Shown one piece after another: positions 17,116 to 25,254 of a DNA stretch of 47,072 bases. How positions within the stretch are numbered: the stretch's first letter is position 1; each line of letters begins with the position of its first letter. Under the pieces are notes generated by a model. The model did not search any database, was not told the origin of the DNA, and worked only from the letters and a program-made list of their open reading frames with translations. The translations under genes were made by a program, and so were the position numbers. This DNA comes from Saprospira grandis DSM 2844 (lineage in GTDB: Bacteria; Bacteroidota; Bacteroidia; Chitinophagales; Saprospiraceae): positions 4,162,624 to 4,209,695 of the forward strand of contig NZ_JH719942.1 of the NCBI RefSeq assembly GCF_000275825.1. Direction: 5' to 3'.

Positions 17116-17150
17116 TTATTTTGCAACGCTCAGAATCTTTTCTCTTTCGC

Positions 17151-18176
17151 ATGGATAATCAAAAACTACTTTTCATTACTGGGGCCACCGGCTTTCTAGG
17201 CGCTTATTTGGTCCGAGAGGCCCTAAAAGCAGGTTATCAGATTCGGGCCAGCAAACGGCCAGACAGCCCTATGGACCTACTGGGCGAGATGGCCCAACAA
17301 ATAGATTGGCGAGAAGGCGATTTACTGGACCTCTCTTTTGTAGAAAGTTGCCTAGAAGGCGTAGATAGCCTGATTCATGCGGCGGCTTTGGTCTCTTTTC
17401 AGCCCAAAGAGGCCGAAAAAATGATCCGCTTCAATGCCGATAGCACCACTTATTTGGTCAATGCCGCCCTAAATGCCAACATTTCTGAGTCGCTTTTTGT
17501 GAGTAGCATTGCCGCCTTGGGCCGAGACGAAAAAAAGTTGCGCATCGATGAACAATCGCAATGGGAAAACAGTAAATATAATTCTAACTACGCCATTAGT
17601 AAATTTAAGGCAGAATGCGAGGTTTGGCGGGGAATACAGGAGGGCCTGCCCGCCTGCATTGTTAATCCCTCGGTGATTATGGGCGCAGGCTATTGGGCCA
17701 AGGGCACCGCCCAAATGTTTCAGCAAGTAGCCAAGGGACTATCTTTTTACCCAGCTGGGGCCACCGGCTTTGTCGATGTGCGAGATGTAGCCGAGTTTTC
17801 TTTGGCCCTTTTGCAAAATCCTCAGGCGCAGGGCCAACGATTTATATTAAATGGTATAAATTGTAGCTACCAAACCCTATTTAGCGAAATGGCAAAGGCC
17901 TTGGATAAAAAGCCACCCAAAAGAAAGCTGCCCAGTTGGGGCACAGCACTCCTTTGGCGACTGGAAAAGGTCCGTAGTTGGATTAGAGGCTTGCCCCCAG
18001 TAATTACCGAAGAAATTGCCCGCAATTTGAATAGCAAATACGAATATGACCACCAAAAAGTGATTGATTTTTTGGGCAAAGATTTCCGTCCCTTGTCTGT
18101 TTGTATGCAAGATAGCGCCAAATTGTATAAATTGGCCGAGAGCGGAGAACAGCCCTTTGGCCTACTGGCCCCCTAA
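17151..18176 (+). CDS. NAD(P)-dependent epimerase/dehydratase (extended SDR)
   Basis: The 341-residue protein is an extended short-chain dehydrogenase. The dinucleotide-binding motif ITGATGFLGAYLV is at the N-terminus. The acidic segment WREGDLLD follows, then HAAALVSFQPKEAE, and the catalytic YxxxK is in YAISKFKAE near residue 147. The GVDSLIH and CIVNPSVIMG blocks fit the family that includes dihydroflavonol reductase-like and sterol dehydrogenase-like members. The substrate cannot be named. The ATG at 17151 is chosen because the open frame upstream runs through repeat R5 and the Rossmann motif would otherwise start 120 residues in. It is monocistronic, followed by a repeat that an IS interrupts. 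Confidence 0.9.
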   Translation: MDNQKLLFITGATGFLGAYLVREALKAGYQIRASKRPDSPMDLLGEMAQQIDWREGDLLDLSFVESCLEGVDSLIHAAALVSFQPKEAEKMIRFNADSTTYLVNAALNANISESLFVSSIAALGRDEKKLRIDEQSQWENSKYNSNYAISKFKAECEVWRGIQEGLPACIVNPSVIMGAGYWAKGTAQMFQQVAKGLSFYPAGATGFVDVRDVAEFSLALLQNPQAQGQRFILNGINCSYQTLFSEMAKALDKKPPKRKLPSWGTALLWRLEKVRSWIRGLPPVITEEIARNLNSKYEYDHQKVIDFLGKDFRPLSVCMQDSAKLYKLAESGEQPFGLLAP

Positions 18177-18275
18177 AGGCCTAGCGCTGTGCAGGGGTGG
18201 CCGCAAGGCCAGACCCAGTTTTTTTGAGCGCAGCGAAAAAAACGCAGGGCCGAGCAGACCTGCGAGCCCCGCAAC
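18177..18275 (-). repeat. GC-rich repeat copy R6, left half, interrupted by an IS
   Basis: The element starts GGCCTAGCGCTGTGCAGG and proceeds through GGCCGCAAGGCCAGACCC and GGGCCGAGCAGACCTGCGAG. It then breaks at the IS target duplication. It resumes at 19828 with ATAGCGCCGCAAGG and finishes at 19871 with GGAGGCCCC. Removing the IS and one target copy restores a normal repeat. Confidence 0.9.
18267..18275 (+). repeat. Target-site duplication, left copy
   Basis: The sequence CCCCGCAAC directly precedes the left inverted repeat and is repeated exactly at 19828-19836. Nine bases is the length typical of IS50/Tn5-like IS4 elements. Confidence 0.92.
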
Positions 18276-19827
18276 CTTTCTATTACCCACTTTTTAAAAA
18301 AGGATTAAATTTGTTCAAAAATAAGCTAAAATGATGACGATCTCAGCAGCTCCCAAAAAAATGAATAAGCAAACTAAAAACAATATATTAAAGCTTTATT
18401 CTATGTTAGAAGATAATCCTTCTACGCAAATTAAGAATTTAGGAAAAACAGCTGCAGAGCATAAGATGCTTTACCGTTTATTTAGCAATGCAACCTTTAC
18501 GGAGGATTATATCCAAGAGGAATATATTAAAAGCTGTCATCAAGCATTAGCGTAAAGGAGGTAAAACAGCGAGTAATTGTACCACATGATACTACAGAAA
18601 TAAGCTATAATAATAGGAAGAATTGGATTAAGAACCAAGAAGGTTTAGGTCCCGGAGGACGAGAATCCAATTTATCTGTTTTTGGTCATGTAAGCATAGT
18701 GATCGATCGAGATACATCTAGTTTTCAATGCATTGGAAGTGCAGATTTATATTCTAGAGATAAAGATAGAGTTACTTGTAAAGAAAAAAAGAATAGAAAT
18801 TCAGGGCCCTTTGCAGGGGAAAAGACACGTTGGTTGATATCTATGCTAGACTCCGATAAAAGAGTTAAAAAAAGTGAATCCAGAATTAGATATTTTACTA
18901 TGTTTGTGATCGAGAAGCAGATATATATCCTATGATGGAATGTCTTAATCGGCATAATATAAAATACCTGATTCGTTCTAAGGAACATAGGAGAACAGCT
19001 ATTTTAGAGGACAAAAAGAACGTCCCCCTTATCAATCTATTCGATTACCAAGTAGCCCGTCTAAGTACAAACGTACCCCTTGAAACTAGTCGTAAAGACC
19101 TACAAGGAATACAGCTAAAAGTTCGTGTGACAAGGACCCTATTAAAGGTTCCAAAATCTTCAAAATATATAATTGGCGAACCTCGACCAGAGCCAATGTA
19201 TATAAATGTTATAGAGGCTTTTTGACCCTACTAAAGCTTTCCCTAATCCCTATCTAAAAAAAGAAGATCGAGAAGAAGAAGGAATCTATTGGCGGCTGTT
19301 TACCAACGAGTCTGTAGACACAGAAGAAGAGCTTTTAGATTTACTTAACTGCTATCAACAGCGGTGGAGAATTGAAACATACTTTAAATATTTAAAATCA
19401 GATGGCTTTGATATTGAAAACATATGTTTAAGAGATGGAGGCGCCATCCGCAAAATGATACTTATGGCAATTAGTGCATCAGACAAGATCCTTAGGCTAC
19501 GAGAGGCCGGATTAAACCAAGATAATGAGACTTCAGCGCTTACTATTTTTACTAAGAAAGAGGTTGATTTTCTCGAGACTATTTTTGTAGAACATCTAGA
19601 CGGAGAAAAAAGAAGCCCTTACAATAGTAATCCATTTAACTCTAAATCAATGGCTTGGGCCTACTGGGTCATAGCCTCGCTCGGAGGCTTTGATGGTATT
19701 GTAAAGAAAATAAAACATGCGGCTTCCATTAAAAAAGTAGAGAAAGGACTTGAGCGTTTTTACATTATGTATGACACGGCCAAAATGCTTGGACAGATCA
19801 CATAAAATAAAAGTGGGTAATAGAAAG
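18276..19827 (+). mobile_element. IS4-family (IS50/Tn5-like) insertion sequence, 1552 bp
   Basis: The ends are perfect 19-bp inverted repeats, CTTTCTATTACCCACTTTT at 18276-18294 and its exact complement at 19809-19827. Identical 9-bp duplications flank them. One transposase fills the element but is broken by frame changes. The element inserted into a GC-rich intergenic repeat (R6). Exact ends and duplication point to a fairly recent insertion, while the coding decay means it cannot encode its own functional enzyme. Confidence 0.92.
18331..19805 (+). pseudogene. IS4-family transposase, frameshifted
   Basis: Three breaks split one transposase. Frame 1 (18331-18555) encodes the N-terminal DNA-binding part, including KMLYRLFSNATFTEDYI. 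Frame 3 resumes by about 18560 with VIVPHDTTEI (first catalytic Asp). Frame 2 takes over near 18905 with CDREADIYPMME (second Asp). Frame 3 resumes near 19215 with LFDPTKAFPNPY and continues to the YREK-type motif YQQRWRIETYFKYLKS near 19350, with the catalytic Glu, ending at 19805. All three DDE residues are still present, so only the frame is lost. More than one break excludes simple programmed frameshifting. Sequencing error is an alternative. Confidence 0.88.
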
Positions 19828-19836
19828 CCCCGCAAC
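19809..19836 (+). repeat. Right inverted repeat and right target duplication of the IS
   Basis: The 19-bp right end (19809-19827) is the exact reverse complement of the left end. It is followed by CCCCGCAAC (19828-19836), the second copy of the target duplication. Confidence 0.92.
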
Positions 19837-19871
19837 ATAGCGCCGCAAGGCAAAGCCGCAGCGGAGGCCCC
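19837..19871 (-). repeat. GC-rich repeat copy R6, right remainder
   Basis: The distal part of the interrupted element ends GGAGGCCCC at 19871, with the edge facing the GbsR-like gene 36 bases away. Confidence 0.85.
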
Positions 19872-19907
19872 AAAAAAAGAAAAATCTGCTCAGAAACAAG
19901 AATAACT

Positions 19908-20405
19908 ATGCAACTGCAAGAAGCAAAAGAAAAATTTATTGAAGCCTGGGGCGGATTTGGCTCCAATTGGGGAATCAATAGGAGTATGGCCCAGGTACAT
20001 GCCCTTTTATTGGTGGCCGAAGATCCCCTTTCTGCCGACGATGTGATGGCCGAGCTCCAAATTTCTAGAGGAAGCTCAAACATGAATCTCCGCGCCCTAA
20101 TTGATTGGGGCTTAGTCTATAAACGACTTAAGGCAGGCGAAAGAAGAGAGTATTTTGTGGCCGAAAAAGACATGTGGAAGGTCGTGCGGCAAATTATTAT
20201 TCACCGCAAGAAAAAAGAGCTGGAGCCCGCCCTCAAAGTGCTAGAAGATGTGCAAGATATTGAGGGAGAAAGCAAGGAAAAAGAGGAATTTGTGGCCATG
20301 ATTCAATCTATTGAGCTCTTTTCTAAAAAAGCTGATGGTTTGCTCGAAAGATTGGTGGATGCCGATAGCGAATGGCTGATGAGCGTCTTGCTGAAGATGA
20401 TTTAG
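19908..20405 (+). CDS. GbsR/MarR-family winged-helix transcriptional regulator
   Basis: The 165-residue protein has the GbsR-like layout. An N-terminal helix EKFIEAWGGFGSNWGINRSMAQVHALL leads into a winged helix-turn-helix (DDVMAELQISRGSSNMNLRALIDWGLV). The wing is YKRLKAGERREYFVAEKD, followed by a helical dimerisation tail. GbsR-type regulators control compatible-solute uptake genes in Bacillus; many Bacteroidota members have unknown targets. Its stop codon overlaps the stop of plsC on the other strand (20402-20405). A repeat copy sits just upstream, leaving 36 bases for the leader. The target is unknown. Confidence 0.85.
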   Translation: MQLQEAKEKFIEAWGGFGSNWGINRSMAQVHALLLVAEDPLSADDVMAELQISRGSSNMNLRALIDWGLVYKRLKAGERREYFVAEKDMWKVVRQIIIHRKKKELEPALKVLEDVQDIEGESKEKEEFVAMIQSIELFSKKADGLLERLVDADSEWLMSVLLKMI

Positions 20406-21145
20406 GCACGGCCAAATTCTTTTAGGGTCGCTAGCATTTTTTGGCGCACCTCTTCTTTTAGGGCGGGGATATCGGCTCGGCTTTTTCCTTGAGTTGGAAT
20501 GGGGTCGGACCAAATGCCCCAGCAAAGGCCGGGCCCTGCCTGAAACTTCTTTTTGGCGCTCAGAATCTTATCGGTATTGATGATGGTCAGCACCGCTATG
20601 GGCTGCTGGCTGTCTACCGCTAAATTGAAGGCCCCATTGTGGAAGGCCTGCAGAGGTTCATCGGAAATATTTCGGGTGCCTTCAATAAATAAGTGGATCG
20701 AGCGCTGCTCCTCCAAATACTTTTGCAATTTGAGCATGCTCTCTTTGCGGCTTTCTGGGCTTCGGCGATCGACAAAAACGTCTCGGTAGTGGGAGACAAA
20801 ACCCACCACGGGAATTTTTCGGACGCCCCATTTGGCCAAATAAGAAAAAGGCATGGGCGCGGCAGCCGCACAAACGGGAATATCCATCATCGATAAGTGA
20901 TTGCTCACCATGACATAGCGTTCCTTGGGGTCAATTTTTTCTTTACCTCGAATTTGGATCCAATGTGCAGACAAAAGGCCCAATAAAAAGCCCCAAAACT
21001 TAGTAATATAAAGGGTGGTCCAGGCTTCTCGCTCTCCTTTGAGCAACTTGAAGCTGAGCCAAAAGAAAGGGAAGACCAAAGCGCCAGTGAATAAAAACAT
21101 CAGGATCAACCAAAAACAAAAGATATTGCGGAGGAGGCGAAGCAT
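20402..21145 (-). CDS. plsC: 1-acyl-sn-glycerol-3-phosphate acyltransferase
   Basis: PlsC adds the second acyl chain to lysophosphatidic acid at the inner membrane to make phosphatidic acid. The 247-residue protein starts with a hydrophobic anchor (residues about 8-35). It has the catalytic HX4D block NHLSMMDIPV and the acceptor-binding FIEGTRN. Spacing between the two motifs is normal. The gene is monocistronic and convergent with the GbsR-like gene, sharing the terminal stop bases, so the two transcripts overlap at their 3' ends. Confidence 0.92.
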   Translation of the reverse strand: MLRLLRNIFCFWLILMFLFTGALVFPFFWLSFKLLKGEREAWTTLYITKFWGFLLGLLSAHWIQIRGKEKIDPKERYVMVSNHLSMMDIPVCAAAAPMPFSYLAKWGVRKIPVVGFVSHYRDVFVDRRSPESRKESMLKLQKYLEEQRSIHLFIEGTRNISDEPLQAFHNGAFNLAVDSQQPIAVLTIINTDKILSAKKKFQAGPGLCWGIWSDPIPTQGKSRADIPALKEEVRQKMLATLKEFGRA

Positions 21146-21280
21146 AAGCTTAAGTAGGTTTAGACGTAGAGTAAAATTTTGGGCAAGATAAACAAGTTGT
21201 AGAAAAAGGACGCTTAGGGAAAACTTAAAAAAACAAGGCTATAAGACTGCCTTTTTTAAATGAGTTCTTATAGACTTGCG

Positions 21281-21288
21281 TATCTTTG
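21281..21288 (+). promoter_or_regulatory. Promoter -7 box candidate for the ATPase gene
   Basis: TATCTTTG fits TAnnTTTG exactly, 51 bases upstream of the ATG at 21339. A T-rich segment about 23 bases upstream could serve as the -33 region but is not a good match. The 21146-21338 gap holds no gene or repeat. Confidence 0.4.
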
Positions 21289-21338
21289 GGGCGGAATAAG
21301 ATCTCCTCTACATAAATTCAAAGCATAATACAGCAGCT

Positions 21339-22607
21339 ATGGAAAGTCTGGAAATACAAGGCTTCGCTGGGTTTAAGGACCTTAAAATCGAACTCAATAA
21401 AATTAACCTCTTTATTGGCCCTCAAGCCTCTGGCAAAAGTGTGCTGATGAAACTGGCTTATTTTTTTAGGAAAAAAATCTCATCCCTATACATTTTAATT
21501 CCAGATCATTATCCCTATTTAAAAGATAAATTGGTCTCTCAATTTAAAGTAATCTTCCCAAGTAGTAGTTGGCCTAGTACTCCATTTTATATTCAATATG
21601 AATATAATGGATTGCAGATAACTATCATAAAGAGTGCCTCTCACCTTAAAATTGAATTTTCTGACCAATTAGAACAAATCATAGAGAATATACATAGTGA
21701 GTTTGTGACTGCTACAGGTGCTCAAGATATGGCAACAATTTATCAGACTTATGGTAAAGAAGCCTGCGATCAAATAGATAGCCATATCTATAACTTTTTC
21801 ATGGAAGAATTACGTAAAGTCTTTATTGATTCAATCTACTTATTTTACCAGATGGTCCCCTCTGGTCGTAGTTTTTTTGCCTTTCTACAAGAAAACATCT
21901 TTTCTTTTTTGCGTTCAGAAAATGAGTTGGACCCTAGTTTTGTGGACTTTGCCTCTGAGTATGAGCGCATGAAAAAGACGTTGGCTCGAGAAAATCGAGA
22001 AGGGCGCGAACTTCTTCCTTTAGAACAAGAACTAGAAGTGTTAATTCAGCAGGTGCTGAAGGGAAAATATGTGCAAGAAGTAGATGGCGACTTTTTAAGC
22101 TTAGCAGATGGTCGTCACATCAATTTACTACAGGCCTCTTCGGGCCAACAGGAAGTTTTGCCCCTTTTGCAAGTGATTCGTCATTGGTTTAGAAGAACAA
22201 AAACGGCAGTTAGCCTCTACATAGAAGAGCCAGAAACCCATTTATTTCCACAGGCGCAGCGCCAAGTGCTAGAAGCATTGATTTTAATGTATAATGCACA
22301 TGAAGCAGATATGCATTTAGAAATCAGTACGCATAGTCCCTACCTCATTAGTGTGCTTAATAATATGTTGTTGGCGGGACAGCTGGCCCAAAATGAAAAG
22401 GTAGACCAAAAGGCATTGGACCAAAAGCATCCGCCTTATTTAAGAGTAAAAAAAGAAGAGCTCTCGGCTTATATGCTAAAAGATGGAGCTGCTTTTTCGC
22501 TTTGGGATGAAGAAACAGGCTTGCTCAATGCCCAAATCCTTGATGAGGTCGGCGAAAATATTGATCGAGATTTTGATGAGCTCCTTAATCTAGAACCCTA
22601 TGAGTAG
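21339..22607 (+). CDS. OLD/SMC-like AAA ATPase of a two-gene module
   Basis: The 422-residue protein is an ABC/SMC-related ATPase of the AAA_15/AAA_21 type found in OLD-like and defence ATPases. Walker A is GPQASGKS (27-34). The ABC-like signature is LLQASSGQQEVLP, Walker B is SLYIEEPETHLFP, and the switch histidine is in ISTHSPYLIS. There is no TOPRIM nuclease domain after the ATPase, unlike OLD or GajA proteins. A helical insertion occupies residues about 60-230. The next gene starts 8 bases before the stop, so the two are translationally linked. The ATPase assignment is firm; an antiphage role is inferred from architecture and pairing. Confidence 0.85.
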   Translation: MESLEIQGFAGFKDLKIELNKINLFIGPQASGKSVLMKLAYFFRKKISSLYILIPDHYPYLKDKLVSQFKVIFPSSSWPSTPFYIQYEYNGLQITIIKSASHLKIEFSDQLEQIIENIHSEFVTATGAQDMATIYQTYGKEACDQIDSHIYNFFMEELRKVFIDSIYLFYQMVPSGRSFFAFLQENIFSFLRSENELDPSFVDFASEYERMKKTLARENREGRELLPLEQELEVLIQQVLKGKYVQEVDGDFLSLADGRHINLLQASSGQQEVLPLLQVIRHWFRRTKTAVSLYIEEPETHLFPQAQRQVLEALILMYNAHEADMHLEISTHSPYLISVLNNMLLAGQLAQNEKVDQKALDQKHPPYLRVKKEELSAYMLKDGAAFSLWDEETGLLNAQILDEVGENIDRDFDELLNLEPYE

Positions 22608-23088
22608 TTGTCATCAAAGAAAATCCCATTCGATCATTAAGGTAGAAGAACAGGGCGAACGCTCTACTTTTAAACTTCATAACCCTAAAAAACTAGAGGT
22701 GGAGCATTTTAAGTTGGATGAATGCCAGGCTAGGGGGAATCAGCTAGGCTGTAAAGAGCAAACTAAAACCTGTGCTTTTCAAAACAACTTAAAAAAGAAA
22801 GTTAGCAATTGGCAGGGACAAAAGCGCTGCGATGCCCTTTTAGAAATAGCCGAAAAAGAAACACAAATTTTTGTGGAGTTAAAAGGGCAAGATATTGCAG
22901 CGGGAATAGAGCAACTAGAAGCCAGCCTAAATTTATTTGCCAAAGACAATTGGCAAAAAAAGCTTTTTTTGAGTTGCAATACCAAAAGGCTAAATAATCT
23001 GAACACAAAGATTAAACGATTCAAAGCGAGACTAAGGAAACGCTACAAAAAAACAGATTTTGACATAAAATCAGAACATCGTATTTAA
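22600..23088 (+). CDS. Small Cys-rich protein with PD-(D/E)XK-like signature, ATPase partner
   Basis: The 162-residue protein is not assignable to a named family. It contains a spacing typical of PD-(D/E)XK nucleases: D78 in KRCDALLEIA, then after 14 residues E93-x-K95 in FVELKGQDIA. A helix (AGIEQLEASL) follows, as in those folds. The N-terminal half has Cys at 4, 42, 51, 58 and 77, which might bind metal. The C-terminus is strongly basic (KIKRFKARLRKRYKK), suggesting nucleic-acid contact. It overlaps the ATPase gene by 8 bases. The likely role is the nuclease effector of the pair, an inference from motif spacing and gene coupling. The nuclease call is tentative. Confidence 0.6.
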   Translation: MSSCHQRKSHSIIKVEEQGERSTFKLHNPKKLEVEHFKLDECQARGNQLGCKEQTKTCAFQNNLKKKVSNWQGQKRCDALLEIAEKETQIFVELKGQDIAAGIEQLEASLNLFAKDNWQKKLFLSCNTKRLNNLNTKIKRFKARLRKRYKKTDFDIKSEHRI

Positions 23089-23097
23089 TTTCGGTCC

Positions 23098-23252
23098 TAG
23101 AGGGCGCGAAGCGCCCGCAGGCCTAGGGATGGACAGCGGGGCGGCGCAGCCGCAGACCCAAGTTTTTGAGCGCAGCGAAAAAACTGCAGGGCCGAGCAGA
23201 CCTGCGAGCCGCGACACAGCCCGCAGCAAGGCGAAGCCGCAGCTGAGGCCCC
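23098..23252 (-). repeat. GC-rich intergenic repeat copy R7
   Basis: The edge GGCCCC at 23247-23252 faces the dapB start only 22 bases away. Stem-forming segments include GGGCGCGAAGCGCCC, GGCGGCGCAGCCGC and TTTTTGAGCGCAGCGAAAAA. No promoter-like sequence fits between the repeat and dapB, so the repeat would be in the leader or contain the promoter. Confidence 0.8.
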
Positions 23253-23274
23253 AAAAAAAATAAAAACAGAAAAA

Positions 23275-24003
23275 ATGAAAATTCTACTCATTGGATATGG
23301 AAAAATGGGGCAAACCCTAGATAAAATGGCGCAGGCCGCTGGGCATGAAGTGGTTGGAAAAATCAACCAAGCTAGCGATTGGGATAATTTTGAGCAGGAA
23401 GCAGAGGTGGCCATTGAATTTAGTCAGCCCGATGCCGCCTTGAACAATTATTTGGCTTGCTTTGAGCGGGGAATTCCCGTAGTTTCGGGCACTACTGCCT
23501 GGTTGGCTGATTGGGACAAAATGGCTGCTGCCTGCGAAGAAAAAAAGGGCGCCTTCTTTTATGCCTCTAACTTTAGCATTGGCGTCAATTTATTTTTTGC
23601 CCTCAATGAGCGTTTGGCTGAGTTGATGGCGGGGCAGCCGCAATACCGATTGGAGATGGAAGAAATTCATCATTTGGAGAAAAAAGACGCCCCTTCAGGG
23701 ACCGCTATTTCTTTGGCGCAGGGCGTTTTGGCCCATAATAAGCGCTTTGAAGATTGGTATTTGGCCGAATTTCCCAATTTGGAAGGTAGCCAGAAAGAAA
23801 ATCATTTTCCCATTTTTGCGCTAAGAGAAGCGGGAGTTCCGGGCACACACAGCCTGAAATATGCATCTTCGGAAGATGAAATTATTATTACACATCGTGC
23901 AAAAGGCCGCATTGGTTTTGCGGCTGGCGCCCTCAAAGCGGCCGAATGGTTGGCGGGGAAAACCGGTGTATTTGGAATGAAAGACCTTTTAAAAGAGCAA
24001 TAA
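23275..24003 (+). CDS. dapB: 4-hydroxy-tetrahydrodipicolinate reductase
   Basis: DapB reduces the cyclic dihydrodipicolinate precursor with NAD(P)H in lysine and diaminopimelate synthesis. The 242-residue protein starts with the nucleotide-binding motif LLIGYGKMGQ. It has the SGTTAWL segment, then ASNFSIGVNLFF, the catalytic and substrate-binding EEIHHLEKKDAPSGTA block, and the closing THRAKGRIGFAAGALKAAEWL. It is complete. It is followed without spacing by the DEAD-box helicase (TAA then ATG), forming a probable operon with the next two genes. Confidence 0.95.
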   Translation: MKILLIGYGKMGQTLDKMAQAAGHEVVGKINQASDWDNFEQEAEVAIEFSQPDAALNNYLACFERGIPVVSGTTAWLADWDKMAAACEEKKGAFFYASNFSIGVNLFFALNERLAELMAGQPQYRLEMEEIHHLEKKDAPSGTAISLAQGVLAHNKRFEDWYLAEFPNLEGSQKENHFPIFALREAGVPGTHSLKYASSEDEIIITHRAKGRIGFAAGALKAAEWLAGKTGVFGMKDLLKEQ

Positions 24004-25248
24004 ATGAAATTTAGTCGTTATCCCTTTGAACAAATCTTAAAGGAGCGCTTAGCCGTTTTGGAATTTAAACGGCCCACCGATATTCAGTATAAAGCGATTG
24101 AGCCCATTTTGAAGGGGCAGGATGTTTTGGCCGTGGCCCAAACCGGAACGGGAAAAACAGCCGCCTTTGCGATTCCTTTGGCGCAAAAACTATTGGCTAG
24201 CAGAGACAAAAGCAAGGGACGGGCGCCCAAGGTGGTGGTCATGGTGCCTACGCATGAATTGGCCCAACAAATTGAGTCCTTTATTCATAACTTGACTCGT
24301 GGAAGTTGGATAGAAACCCTGGCCATTTATGGGGGGAGCAAGCAAGATAAACAATTGGCCAAATTGGAGACGGGAGTTGATATTTTGGTGGCTACGCCTG
24401 GTCGTTTGTTTGACCTACAAGCCCAGGGCGCATTGCGGTTGCAAGAGGTACAAACCTTGGTCTTAGATGAGGCCGATAGAATGTTGCAATTTGGGTTTTA
24501 TGAAGATATTCAGGACCTTTTGCAGCGCTTGCCTCAAAAGCGGCAAACCCTGTTTTTTTCGGCTACGATTGACCAGAAAATTAAGAAACTGGCCTATTCG
24601 CTGGTTTCTAATCCCATTCGGATTCAGATTTCGCCCAAAGATCCCGTCAATAAAAATATTGACCACTCCCTTTGCTTTGTAGATATGGAAGATAAGCGCT
24701 TTTTCTTGGAGCGTTTGTATAAGGAAAATCCCAATCAGAAAATTTTGGCCTTTGTGCGTACTCGTGTGCGGGCCGAGCGACTATTGACGGCCATGCAAAG
24801 AGTAAAAATTGAGGCCCAAAGTCTGCATGGCGACAAAGAGCAGCAAGAGCGAACCGCTGCGCTCAAAGCCTTTGCCGAAGGCGAAATTCGGTTGCTCATT
24901 GCCACCGATGTGAGTGCTCGAGGCATTGATATTCCCAATGTGCATTTGGTCATTAACTACGATTTGCCCGATCAGGCAGAGAACTATGTGCATCGGGTGG
25001 GCCGAACAGGCCGAGGCAGAAAAAGAGGAAAAGCCATCTCTTTTTGTGCGCCTAGAGAAGAAGAAATGTTGGAAAAAATTGAGGAGTATATGGGGCAAAA
25101 AATCAAATTGCTGGATATTCCCGTAGAAGATTATGAAGCCACCATTGACCTCAGTGACTCGCAGACTTATTCGTTTAAAGATGTGATGCGAGAAATTCAA
25201 GATGCAAAGGAAAGCAAAAAAAATCGACGAAAAAAACGGAAGAAATAA
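24004..25248 (+). CDS. DEAD-box ATP-dependent RNA helicase (RhlE-like)
   Basis: The 414-residue protein has all core motifs of DEAD-box helicases, which unwind RNA in ribosome assembly and decay. The Q motif region is FKRPTDIQYKAIEPIL; motif I AQTGTGKTAAFA; Ia PTHELAQQ; Ib ATPGRL; II LDEADRM; III FSATI; V ATDVSARGID; VI HRVGRTGRG. A short basic tail (KKNRRKKRKK) replaces the longer tails of some relatives, closest in style to RhlE. It begins directly after the dapB stop codon and is followed 6 bases later by a potassium-channel gene, so co-expression is likely. A cold or growth-phase role would be typical but is not shown here. Confidence 0.93.
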   Translation: MKFSRYPFEQILKERLAVLEFKRPTDIQYKAIEPILKGQDVLAVAQTGTGKTAAFAIPLAQKLLASRDKSKGRAPKVVVMVPTHELAQQIESFIHNLTRGSWIETLAIYGGSKQDKQLAKLETGVDILVATPGRLFDLQAQGALRLQEVQTLVLDEADRMLQFGFYEDIQDLLQRLPQKRQTLFFSATIDQKIKKLAYSLVSNPIRIQISPKDPVNKNIDHSLCFVDMEDKRFFLERLYKENPNQKILAFVRTRVRAERLLTAMQRVKIEAQSLHGDKEQQERTAALKAFAEGEIRLLIATDVSARGIDIPNVHLVINYDLPDQAENYVHRVGRTGRGRKRGKAISFCAPREEEMLEKIEEYMGQKIKLLDIPVEDYEATIDLSDSQTYSFKDVMREIQDAKESKKNRRKKRKK

Positions 25249-25254
25249 AAGGAG

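Noticed and set aside
16794-17150. N-terminal extension of the epimerase gene
   Set aside because: The extra 119 codons read through two repeat copies; the Rossmann motif starts right after the ATG at 17151.
18331-19805. Programmed frameshifting in the IS4 transposase
   Set aside because: At least three breaks in different directions would be needed, and IS4-family enzymes are normally made from one frame.
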